NCBI GenBank assembly: GCA_017506865.1
Contig: JAFCMP010000057.1
Span: forward strand, 372,001 to 436,000
Direction: 5' to 3'
Length of the DNA stretch: 64,000 nt
From: Tribonema minus
Taxonomy: Eukaryota > Sar > Xanthophyceae > Tribonematales > Tribonemataceae
Shown here: piece by piece, positions 23,686 through 34,900 of the stretch
How the letters are laid out: every line of letters begins with the position of its first letter
Position numbering within the stretch: position 1 is the first letter of the stretch
The notes under the pieces: generated by a model
The model's database searches: none
What the model was told of the DNA's origin: nothing
Seen by the model: the letters and a program-made list of their open reading frames with translations, nothing else
Translations under genes and position numbers: made by a program

Positions 23686-26600
23686 TCATGCTGCACACCT
23701 TGCGCGCGACACCCCTGCGACGATAACGAGGCAAAGCGCAGCCACAATCCAGCCCCAAGCAATAGCAGCTCCCGCCGCGCGCGCAAGCAACAGCAGCGCC
23801 GCCAGCACGGCCGCAGCGTGCACAGGACGCTCCCGCACACGCGCGCTGAACACTGTCACAGCGGTTATCGCGGAGACGGCGGCGCCATCACTGCCTGATG
23901 CCGCTGCGGGTTCGCCTAGCATGATGTCCATGCTGCGCTGCCGCAGCGCGTCCACGCAGTGGTTGACGATGTAGCGCTGCGTGCTGAGCGCTGCATCTAT
24001 GATACTGCCCAGTACGGTGCGCTGTGCGTCAACGCGCAGCAGCTCCAGCTTAAGCGTCCGACTCCCTGCGTGAAGGAGGCAAGGGCAGTGAGAGAGACAA
24101 TGGTTATGATATGTACGTCGGCGTTTGAGGCAACAAGTGACCACAGACAATCGATGCATACTGTGTCGATGACGTTGCCAAGCACGGTGTACTCCGCAGT
24201 CATACGCAGTAGTTTCATGGTTAACATTAAGTCCCCTACGTACATCGGTTGTTGACAGGGTGTGGCGAGCACTGCTTTGAAAAGTGCTGTGCACAGCAGC
24301 GGGCTTTCTGCTGCCGTGCCCGGCACTGCCATCGCCACCTTTTCTGCATGGAAAAAGCCTAAGCAGCATGCCAAATACAGCCAGAGATGGAGGTGGTGAG
24401 GCCTGAGCATTGGTGCATTGTCACACATGCAACTGAAAGGTGAAGAAGCTGCTGAGGCGCACTGTCAAGCACACATGGCGGCAGCAAACAGCAGCTTTGT
24501 GAACGCTGCTGGCGTGGCATTTGTACAGTTGCAGTTTGAGGTTGACTTGAGGACACGATGCAACACCTTTGGTGGAACAATTTGCAACCGAGGAAGGACA
24601 ACAAAGGCGAAGCAGCTGACACATGAACCAGCGGTCCAAAGGACATTGCAGGACGCTCATGAGCAGTGCGAGCCCCGCATCACAGGCAGAAGGGTTCTTC
24701 ACTTTCAAGAGCATCATGTTCTACTTGGCATTGTAGTTACAGCAAGCTGCGTTGGTCCAGCATATTCTACAGCTCGCATCGCACCACGGTATTACGTATT
24801 TGAAGAATCCCCTGCAGCAGCTGCAAACAGTTGCTTGCTTGCCTGCAAAATTCAATGAGCACATGTATACTTCAAAGCACTAAAAACATACTTTTGACAA
24901 CACCCACCTGCATATGAGCTGCTGACTTCGTCTGCGCTCTGGCGCCACAGCTGAACGTACAGCGTCTCCAGCGGCTCCGGAAACGCAGCAACAGCAGCCG
25001 CAACCGCCGTAGGCGCCTTAGCGGCTGCACTGCTGGAGCCCATAGGCCTCATTTCTATGCCGCTGGAGTTGCCGGCCGTGTCTGGCAGAAGCTGCTCGGC
25101 GCTTGTGTCTCTGACATGCGTTGGGGGTGTTGGCGATGGGGGGTAGGTATCGCTGGCCGTAACAGTTGTGAGCAGGGCGCTGAGCATTGCGCGCAGCGAG
25201 GCGCGCGCCAGCAGGCACTGCGCAGCGGCGGTCCTGCAGCAGGAGAACGTGCGGCGCAGCAGCTGGGACAATGAGGCAGATTGCCAGGAATGTGCAATGA
25301 AACCTCAAGTATTGGACATTTGTTTAAGTATGGATTGAACGCTTGAACAAGACCGTCAGCACCCCGAGACATGGTTTTCAAGTACTGCCCTGAGTCAAAT
25401 ACTAGCATGCTGCTCGTCATTCAGGTTTGACGGCCGATGCGCAAGCTGACACGTGCAACAGCTGTGCTTTCAGCAATCACATGGAGCGGTAGCAGTGCGT
25501 ACCGTAGCAGGCCAAGGAAAAGAGACTGGCGTTGGTTACATACCCTATTATCGCAGACCCGTCAGAAATGAGGCAGTAGCTAGTTTTTGGAATCTCCACA
25601 GAGTTAGCAATCGGCACTTGCTGAAGCATCATGCTTGTGCACGCCAGCAGCCTAGGCCAAACACAGGCAATGCCGCAATCAGACCACTCTCTCAGCCTAC
25701 CTGAAAGTGGGCAAGGCAATGATTGCACTTCAACTGCGGCGGAACAGCGGTACCCCCATAGAGTACAGTACCAGTACACACTGACCTGTCACAGCAGTCC
25801 ATGCAGTTGCTGCGCGTCACTCCCGCCTGAACTGATAGCACTTCACCAGCTGCAGACACTCCATACCAGCCCTCCTGCCTTTGATATGGCTCCATCATAG
25901 AACCCAGCTTGTGAAGAACTTGCCAGTAGGCAGCGTTTGCTGCGCCGGCCTGCTTCGCCTTCGCTGCCTGCTTCTCCCATTCGCTGTTCAAAGCATACCT
26001 GAAACAAACAGATGAAGTAGATTTGAGTGTTCATGACGAAAGCACTGGTATCGTGACGCATGTCTGCTGACCAACTGCTCATCACGTTACGGCATGCCAA
26101 CATTGCAACATCTGCAACAGGACGCTCCCATTCCGGCTCACGCCGCCTTGAGCATGGTTAGTGCCTAAAGCAGTTTTTCAAATAGTGCACCAACCAGTGC
26201 ACGACCTTTCAGGGTAGACATCTTCATTGACACACACTTCAACTCCAAATCACCAGAGTCAGCGCAGATTCTAGTGGCATACTTGAAGTACATGTCATGA
26301 CCAATATCTCCTGCAAGTGCCCTCTACAGTCACCCGAACATCCGGGCGTTGTCCCTGTGGCATCAACAACACTCTGTGGTGTAATCCATGCAAGTACTGA
26401 AGTCCCTGTGCAGCTGTTTCATGACTGTTGCGACCGCCACATACGCGACAGCGCATGTGCTCATGAAGCACATGGCATGACAGAGATTTTTGCAATGAGA
26501 GATGAGATCTTCAGCCCTACATGACCCCCACTGTATGCTGCACCACAGGCAATCCAGGTGTATCGTTGGATCCTGCTGTCATAAGGAACTGATGCTGATG

Positions 26601-29600
26601 TACTCACCACACAAAGGCTGCTTTTGGCGCGGTTGCTGGCTGAGCAAGAGCTGCCTCGTCTGCAGGTGCGTCCACTGCGGCCTGAAATGCCTGCCCTAGT
26701 CGCCCCTGGTCCCCATGGCTGTCCACAAGGTTCAAGACCACTACGTCGCCGCCATACACTGCTCGCAGCTGCAGCGACATGGAGGAAGGGAAGGAATGTG
26801 TGACATGAGTCCAAGTCGTAGCCAGCAAGGGTGCTGGTGTGTACATCTGGTGGGTCTGCGTTGCCATGCCATTCCATAGTGTTGCCATGACACTCGCGCC
26901 AGCTGTTGTACGCATTACCTGGCTGCTGATGCTGTTTGAAGTGCGAATTGTGATGCCCGTTGTCAGGGCACCTGCTTGTGAAGTTTCCTGCAGTTACTTA
27001 GGTTAGCCTCACTCAACCCTAACCTAGCCCTAACCCTAACCCTAACCCTTACTGCGTGTCACCACCTCATGTCAGTGCTCGACACGTCCCCCGCCAATCC
27101 TCATACCAGCGCCGGCCGCAGGTCATTGGCTGCTGCTGATGCTGGCCTTGTTGCTTCTCCCATAATGTTTCACTATACTTCGAAGTATGAAATATACTTT
27201 GAAGTAGTGAGTTACTGTTGTTCAGCAGCGTGTGCACTTGCACATTTCACGACGTCGTGACACCACATGACACGTTACTGCACAGTCACAACTTCGCTAG
27301 TTCACCAGTGGCAGTGCTCTGTCACTCCGCAATGAGCTTTGAAAAGGACACTTATGTCATGCTCTCAAACTGCCTGGTCTTACTGTGCTGTCAATTCCAC
27401 TGTGCTTGTAGCAACAGCTCATGGCTCCAATACGCCTCAATATTTCGACGCACCTCTGTCATGTGCTGCTGGCAAATGTGCGCATTCGTGGCTCTGTCCG
27501 CTGTGATGGTATTGAGTGGCTTCGCAGTGAGTCTTGGAAGCGATGCCCATCCAATGGGTATTGAGCCTCGGACCTGCATGTGGAGCAGTGCAGTCATTGT
27601 TGAAGATGAAGGACTTCACCTGTGCATGCCCACGTACGTACTTCAATGTGCCAACAAAGTATGATACGATGATATGCACATATGCATGTGTGCCGCAGTG
27701 CATGAGGGCTCAACAGCGCGTCTTAACCAGGCTCTGCCAAAGCAACACAGAGGTAGAACACGCAAGTGCTACAGGTCACTTTTGCAATCCATCGCCATGA
27801 TGTTATGCCGCTGCAGCGAAGGGCATCCACATGTTTTGACTGCATGCATTTCAGCACCACGACACTGAGTACGCAAGGCGACCCAACTCATGTTCTGACG
27901 TACAATTTCATCTTGATGGCAACGAAATGGACAGAGTGTGACAACGACGTAACGGCACGGCCAACTTCATGTGTGAACTTCACCTGAACATGTGACGCCA
28001 TGCCGCCTCTGTTCATCAACACCACCATCTCCGTCTCCACAAAGTTCGACACCGCAACACTGCTCTTTTCTTCAACATGCGGCTGCTGTGCCAGCCCGCC
28101 CGCAACTGCAGGCCAAGAAGTGGAATATGCGCCTCTACAAATGTAACGGGCGCCCTGCACAAGAGGGGTCAGAAAGCGGATGTCAAAGATGGAGATGCAG
28201 CGTAGATGTAGGTTGCATGTGTACACCTGTGACTGGTGCGCATGGATGTCATCACAAGCGGTCTTGCAATGTTACGATGTTGAAGTGCAGCTGATGCATC
28301 GTTGCGCCATGTGCAACCTGAGCCTCTGCAAGCAATCTCTACTGTCACTCTCCTTGAAAACTTCTTCTTGTGACATGCTTCATTCCAGCACACCATCATA
28401 TCACCTTCCCTTATAAAATTGAACAGGGGGTTGCATATGGACGAATCACAATCTGGATCATCTGCTGACAGCAGCATGTAGGATTGCACTGCGCCAATAT
28501 GACTTACATGGGAGTGCCGGCTGCGCCGTGTGACCAGCAGCAGCGTGAACTTCTCCCCACCCATGCGGCAGTTGCAGCACGCTGTGACATGCCCACATAT
28601 CACTGGGCACACCTGCATATCACAGCAGGACATGTCGTGAGAGGATCTTATAGAGTGGCTCAAACATGGCCCTGTAGGGACAGCTCACGGAGAGCGACAG
28701 CAGTGAATAATGAAGAACTTCAATTCATGATGCCAGCACTTGCTCTGAGGCTTTGGAAATGCGGAATATGGAGCAAGGTCTCAAAGAGAGATGACAAGTC
28801 AGGCACTGTACACATGGGTACAGCAAGTCCCAACAGGCAAATGGCCACGTGCTCGTCTGACAATTCCTCAAAGCGCACTAAACCATGGCAACAAATGCAG
28901 GTCTGACTTTCAGCGACCAGCGATATCAATGAAAACTCCAGGACATACTCACTGATCCCGTCTGCAACTCACTCATTTCTCACAATCTCACTGATTCAGT
29001 CAGTCAGCCAGTCACTCATTCAAACACTCACCCACTCATCTGCCCCCGCCTCAATTAGCCGTGACACAAGCCGTGCGTTCCAGAAGAATCTGGCGAGCAC
29101 AATAAGAGACAGGCATGAGCCATGGGTGCACGTCAGTACATTGAGCGGCAGGAGTGACGTGCCAATGGGTCTTCAACTGCAAGCCATTTCCGTGTGTGGC
29201 TTATCGGCAGGGCTAGCGTCTAAACTCAGACGGCCTTGGCGCAACTGACTTTAGGTTTCGAGCCCTGGCTAAACTAGTTTAGCCATGGCGGAACTGGCGC
29301 AACTCTTATTAAGGCTTCTATTGCTTATGGAGTCACTATTAAGGCCCATAGGGCTTACATAAAGGGCTAGGGTTAGGGTTACGGTCATGACTAACCCTAG
29401 TTGAAACACTAACCCTAGGTAGGACTCGCAAGTAAACTTGGGAGTCATAAGTAATACTTGTGAGTAAACTTGCGAGTATCGCCAGTTGCGCCACGAGTCA
29501 CTTAAGCCGGCAGCTGGCGCAACTGGCGCAACTCACTGGCGCAACGTGTTTGGTGCAAGAGTTTAGTTTAAGCGTTGGCCCTGCTTATCCGGTGCTCATG

Positions 29601-31811
29601 GCCCTCACAAGTCATTACTGAACGTCGTAAGGATACCATCATGATCACTACAGCCCAACGCCATAAACCGTGCAAGCACAACCAGCACCTCTTTTTGAAC
29701 TTCATCTTCAACTTTAAAGTTCACCTTCAACTTCAACTTGTGTGCATGAGGTATGGAATGCGTATAGCTAGCTGCCTAACCAGCCAATTTCTTCCTCACC
29801 ATACATGCTTAAGCACTGTCTCTTTGAACATGTGATCAGTATGCCACCTCTGCTGCAGTAGCCTTGTGGCATCATCGCTGAAGCCCATACCAGCTGCTGT
29901 GCTTATGTCAGTCACCACCAGTCAGTGCTCAACGGCCTGGCTGCTTGCAAGCAAGGCACGATTGTGTATATGGCTTGGTGCATGTGTTGCCGCGGTAAAA
30001 ACATGTAATATGTATGCATTGTGTTGATCAGCAAAGATAGCTGTTCCCATGACTGCCTCAGTTACCTATTAGCGCCCATTGTCGAAGGCAGCAACATCAT
30101 TGCTCCACCACATAGCTGCTAGACGCTGTGGCAGCTACGCTGGGCGAAGGTGACACTATAATATACCAAACTCTAGTAGTACACGACCGTCGACCGTCGG
30201 TTGCTTTTGTCACATTAATGTGTACCTCTAGCCGTGTACAGCAAGAGGCTGTGAGTAACAGCTCACCACACTGCATAACGATGCAGTGCGTTTGCGCACG
30301 CAGACTACCATGTAGCAACACAGTGCCATCTGTCTGCGTGCATGCAAGTGCAGTGCACTCGTTTCTTCACCTCTGGTCTGCCTGCCTCCACCACTGCTTC
30401 AGCCCCCCGCCCCCATCGCCCCCCCTACCTCCATCAGCGCTCAGCAGAGCAGCTGCTCGCTGCTGCGAGTGAGTGACGTGGTGCGTGTGGCTGAACAGCA
30501 GCGTGTGACTGTGCAGTGCCCACCGCAGCAGACGCAGCGCGCGCTGCTCCTGCTTGTGCTGCTCCGCGCTCAATGGCTGGCTGCCAGTCAGGATCTGCAG
30601 GAGTCCGATGCGGGTCGCCCGCCGAAACTGCCAACATGATGAGCATATGCGCAGTCACAGGAAATTTTGTCAGCGTTGCAGCGCCGCGTTTGAGCAGCAA
30701 AAAGCTAGCACCTTGACTACAAAATACCATGCGGAAGAGCTGGAGGTTCCCTCGGTGATTTTGTATGACAACATCAGCGGAGATGCCTCAAGCCAGATTG
30801 CTTGTCAAACCTAGTACCAGGAAATCTAACAGCACACCATGTAGCATAATGTCTACGTCTCATTGAATACCTTTGACATGCAGCGCAACCAAGTAGTGGA
30901 GGCTGATGAGCGCGCTTACCTCGATTCCAGATGCGGTGTCCTCAAACATCAGCTGGCTCTCCATGATCAGCGCAATATACGGCCTGGGCAGCTCATAGAT
31001 GCCATAGATCCCATCGATTTCCAGCACCTGTCCATGCGCAAGCCAGTGATAAACATAGAGTGGTGGTTGGTGAAAGTTCAGCAAAGTCCAAATCAACTGC
31101 TGCACAATGGCCGGGAGTTTCACCTCAACTTGGTCGCTGCATGTGTCAGCTGCAGGTGTCCCGCATGTGAGCACATGAAGTGGAACCGCACGCACTGACA
31201 CACAGCACATGCACAAAACATCTCAAGTGTGGAGCCACGCAGTCTGACCCAGCACAGGTGATCCCAGCCGAAGCAGATCGGCATTGACAGTTCCAAAACT
31301 GAATGAGACAGAAGCTAAAGCATGGCATGTATGGCATAGACCATTTTGCTCTGTGTTTGCTCTGTGTGAGATGAGAGACAGCTGCGTTCACAAGACTAAG
31401 GAGCGTGCCCGTAGGTGTTCGCGAACGGCCACTTACGGCCATGTATTGGCAAGAAGCGATACACTAGGATGTGCCTGGAGTCACTGGCCATGGCATATAT
31501 ATATTGAGTGGCAGTTGCTGGCTGGATCAACAACAACTGATGCAGAGAATGCCCACCCTCACTCAACCTGCACTCTACTCAAGTGGACGCGAGAAAGGCT
31601 TTCATTTGTGAATTGTCACTCAGTTTTGCTGTCATTGGTCTCTTGCGTGTGCATGCAGTCCCTAACCCACCTCCTCGTCCTCCTGGGTCTGGAATCCAGA
31701 GTCAAAAGCATCGTCCACCACCATCATATTCGCTGTGGTGCGACTGACCACGAGGGTTGGCCTGCCTCTGTCCTCGAAACGTAGCGACTTGCCTCGTAGT
31801 TTGAGCTTCAT
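23686..31811 (-). CDS. Sac1-type phosphoinositide phosphatase
   Basis: Eleven exons (31811-31671, 31027-30920, 30594-30371, 29089-29032, 28612-28508, 28154-27984, 27573-27454, 26768-26608, 25998-25786, 25233-24908, 24065-23686) join in phase to 668 residues. SAC-domain landmarks appear in family order: PTLVVSRTTANMMVVDD, IYGIYELPRPYIALI, WWRQADQRFFWN, LLLVTRRS, NFVETEMVVLMN, QVRGSIPIGW, VVVLNLVDSHGDQGRLG, then the catalytic CX5R loop RSNCMDCCDR (C428-R434). Two C-terminal helices (about 624-640 and 644-661) match the ER/Golgi membrane anchor of Sac1/SAC6-8. The family removes phosphate from PI4P and related lipids. Oddities: the TGALK-DFTRTGKRT block after YAG is shortened to YAGSRTLK, and a 60-residue Ala/Ser/Pro insert follows the catalytic loop. 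Start 31811 was chosen because homology begins there; an in-frame ATG at 31982 also exists. Confidence 0.92.
27015..27049 (-). repeat. Interstitial telomere-type repeat (CCCTAA on plus strand)
   Basis: AACCCTAACCTAGCCC followed by consecutive CCCTAA units on the plus strand, inside intron 7 of the phosphatase gene. This is the TTAGGG type, not the TTTAGGG of land plants or TTTTAGGG of Chlamydomonas. Confidence 0.85.
29220..29560. repeat. Composite repeat with telomere-like tracts and palindromes
   Basis: Located in intron 3 of the phosphatase gene. It holds an 18-bp perfect palindrome GGCTAAACTAGTTTAGCC (29267-29284). Telomere-like GGGCTAGGGTTAGGGTTA (29364-29381) faces the opposite CTAACCCTAG (29391-29400 and again near 29409). 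Several TGGCGCAACT boxes appear in both orientations. It may be a decayed fold-back element or a repair scar with telomeric filler. Confidence 0.6.
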
Positions 31812-31987
31812 GGTGCCGGCCTGCCTGCTCGCAACGAGGTGAGAAGATACGCACACACTCACCACGCCCGTTTTTCGCCGATAATCGGGCTGCCGAAGCA
31901 GAATATCGTCCAAAAACTCATTCTTGAGATCTTGAAGAAGCTTTTGATCAGCTGCACTGTGTTCGTTGTGCACGATCAGCAAGCCAG
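31812..31987. promoter_or_regulatory. Short divergent promoter, phosphatase / Mpv17
   Basis: Only 176 bases separate the chosen starts of the minus-strand phosphatase (31811) and the plus-strand Mpv17 gene (31988). The interval must hold both 5' UTRs and core promoters. No clear TATA box was seen. Confidence 0.55.
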
Positions 31988-34900
31988 ATGAAGTGTGTTA
32001 GTGTCTGCGCCGCTCTGGCCGCGGTGGGCACGGCCGTCGCCTTCGTCCCATGCACCCCCATCGCTGGCGTCAGCACCAGGACCTCGGTGTGCCGCCCTGT
32101 TCATGCTTCTGTCAACGGCATGGTCATGCGTGCTGGCCGCAGCGGACCCAAGGGCGGCTTCAGGAGTAGCCCTGGCGGCATCATCAGGAACGTGTTCATG
32201 GGCAAGAACAAGTCTGGGTGAGTCCCTGGTGCGTGCACTTCTGATGTGTTCTTGGCAGTTGTGTAGTTGCATGATCATCGACTTAGTCATAGATGGCTCC
32301 ATGCTTTAGGCATTGGTAGAGCTGCAGCGGGATCGAGAGGCGTAGCGGGGCCCATGATAGACGATACGTGCGCTACCTGCGTTGGCGGCGGCACGCAAGG
32401 CACGTAAAAGAAGGCTCACAAGAGTCACTGGATAATTCAACAGACTATGTTGAAGCCATACTTACGCGCGCCACTGGCGCGACCTGCCTCCTTGCCGCTA
32501 CTAGTGGCGGCAACATCAACGGCGGCAACAATGACGGCGGCAACAAGGGCCCCCCCACGGGCCCCCTCAGCGCCTCTAGCGCCTCTGGCGATGGCAAGAA
32601 GAAGGCTGGGGGTCTTATGGCGATCTGGGCTGCGTACAACAACAGCCTGGACAAGCGCCCTATCCTCACTAAGGCCCTGACCTCTATGATCGGGTTCGGG
32701 CTGGGCGACTTCCTGGCCCAGAAGTTCATCAGCAAATCGGTACGTAACTGTCAGTACTGGCTGTTTAAGGATTTCGATTAAACGCGCCGTATCTTTTCAC
32801 CAGAACACGGGTAGTGGAAGGGGGGTCCAGGTGTGTCGGCGCAGGAAGGAGACTATGCCTGGACAGTATGCATCACCACTCGTTGGGGACTTTGCGATGG
32901 CGGCGGCGAGCCTGCGGCGACGGCGGAGGTGCGCAGGGCGGCCTTGGCGGTTTGGAGAATCTCAGCATCCAGGGGTACACTTGTGCTTGAATACACATGG
33001 AATCTTGAACCGTCATCGCAGAGCCGCTTTTGGTACATCTGCATGTATGGACTGCCGGTTCACAACTTTCAAATGTGTGTCATGTCATGTGCATGCTCGC
33101 TGTGACTGGCCTAAGCTTGTGTGGATCGCTCTGCTGAAGCAGAACCCGGATACGGTGTCACTACTTGTGAATGTCATGCAGATCACTGTTTGCGATTGGC
33201 CTCAGGAGCTTGCACGATCTCCAGCTGACGAAATCGCAGTTGCAGCATATGAGTGGCGATCTAGCGTGGGCAACCACGCATTTCAATCTGCGTGCAATAA
33301 ACCCACTCCTGACCATAGCCATCCCTTCAACAATCACCGACAATTGCGGGGCCGACTGTTCCAATGTATTTACGGTTACAGGAGAAGATTGACTGGGAGC
33401 GCCTGGGCCGCATGGCGTCTTTTGGTCTGCTGATCCATGGCACCACTGGCCACTTCTTCTACGGCATGCTGGACAGCAAGATCCCTGGCACTGCTGCGCT
33501 GACCGTGGCCACCAAGGTCTTCATCGACCAGGTGTGTTCAGGCTGCATTGATGCATATGCGCCATTTGGAGATATTTCCATTCTGTCGCGTGGTCACTTA
33601 GCCAGGCGCGGTTTGCTGCATTAGTACAAACTCTGACACCGGGGGGGGTAACACTAGCAAATAGAAGGGCGGGTTTTAGTAGATATGCTTGCTGGAGTGA
33701 CAGCATCAGCCTTTGCAGCACCAGTGCCTGGCACTTAGTGATCCATGACCATTGTCCTCAGTTCTGGGCGCTGCTACCAGTAGCCCAGGCCTGCACAAAG
33801 CTGTTCACGGTTAGGACCATTTTGGCAGAGACACGGGAGGCCTCAAAGTGGGTCTGGTCGTGTAGAGGCAGTAGCTTAGGCACTTTGGTGCAGCATGATA
33901 GTGGGGACCGATTGGGGTTTGGGTGGGGTTTGTTGGGGTTGGGTTGGACTCTTCGTAGCAACAGCATTGATACCCTTAGCACCAGTGCCTGGTGCCCAGT
34001 GACCATTTTGCCTAGAGGCGTGATTCAGACGTGTCAGCATGGTCCTCAGTTCTGGGCGCTGTCAAAGGCGACCCAGGCCTGCATAAATCTTTTTCAAGAC
34101 GGGACAAGTGTGCCTCACGGCTGGGCAACCCTAAGTAGGGTTTGGTTGTGGGGTGTTGGTGGTAGTGTGAAGAGGGGGAAGCCTGTTTGCGGTTGAGTGT
34201 CTCTTTGGAGAAGGAATGTTGCATTGAGTGCACATCCAAAGAGAGGGCTTTTCGCGCCCCTTGCGAAGCGAAATTAATAAAAGCACAGGCAGCGTCCCAA
34301 GCTCGTTAACGCCGAAAGGCGTGGCAGCGAATGCGGCTGGTTTGGTGGGTGGGCTGGGCTGCAGGGCTTGCAGGAGCTAGCACCAGCGGCCCCCAGGTGA
34401 TGCCAGCGTGCGTAGCCCCTTCGAGAGAACTTCAAACGTGTGGTGGTGTCTCGGAAGCCCTGGCTGGCGTGCGGAGGAGGGACAGGGAGCGGCTTGGCGT
34501 GCTTGGAGAGCAAGCGGAGTCGGCTGCACGCCACGGCACCAACCACAAGTTACTCGCAGCGGTAAATGGCAATATCTTGTCAGGCTTGCAGCCTGCGGTG
34601 AGCCGTGACCTCGCTCATCAAGGAGGCGATGCTTTACTTAGTTATATAGCCTTTCTCTCTAGCGTCAGCGCCTGGCGCCCAGTGACTCCCTCTGCTTATC
34701 TCTATGATATCGGGGTTCACGTAGATAGCCACAATCTCCAGTTCAGGGCCCATCATGGTGACCTTGGCCTGCATGAAAACTTTGAGATGGAGTCTGCGTG
34801 GAGCTGGGTGGCCCTTAGAAGGGTCTGTCTGTGGGGGGAGAGTCTTGCAGCTTTGTTTGGTATCCCTGCTAGTGTGTGGGGGACAGTCGCTTGCGGATGC

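Noticed and set aside
24418..24858. 146-codon plus-strand frame
   Set aside because: It lies opposite intron 10 of the phosphatase gene and has no recognisable content.
27017..27048. A true chromosome end
   Set aside because: The tract is short and lies within an intron, with coding exons on both sides.
31812..31982. N-terminal extension of the phosphatase from ATG 31982
   Set aside because: The 57 extra codons have no similarity to Sac1 N termini and would leave six bases to the divergent Mpv17 start. Kept only as an alternative.
33738..34196. 152-codon frame conserved in both copies of segment A (also 38125-37667)
   Set aside because: The two copies are almost identical in every frame, so conservation reflects recent duplication, not protein selection. 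No domain recognised.
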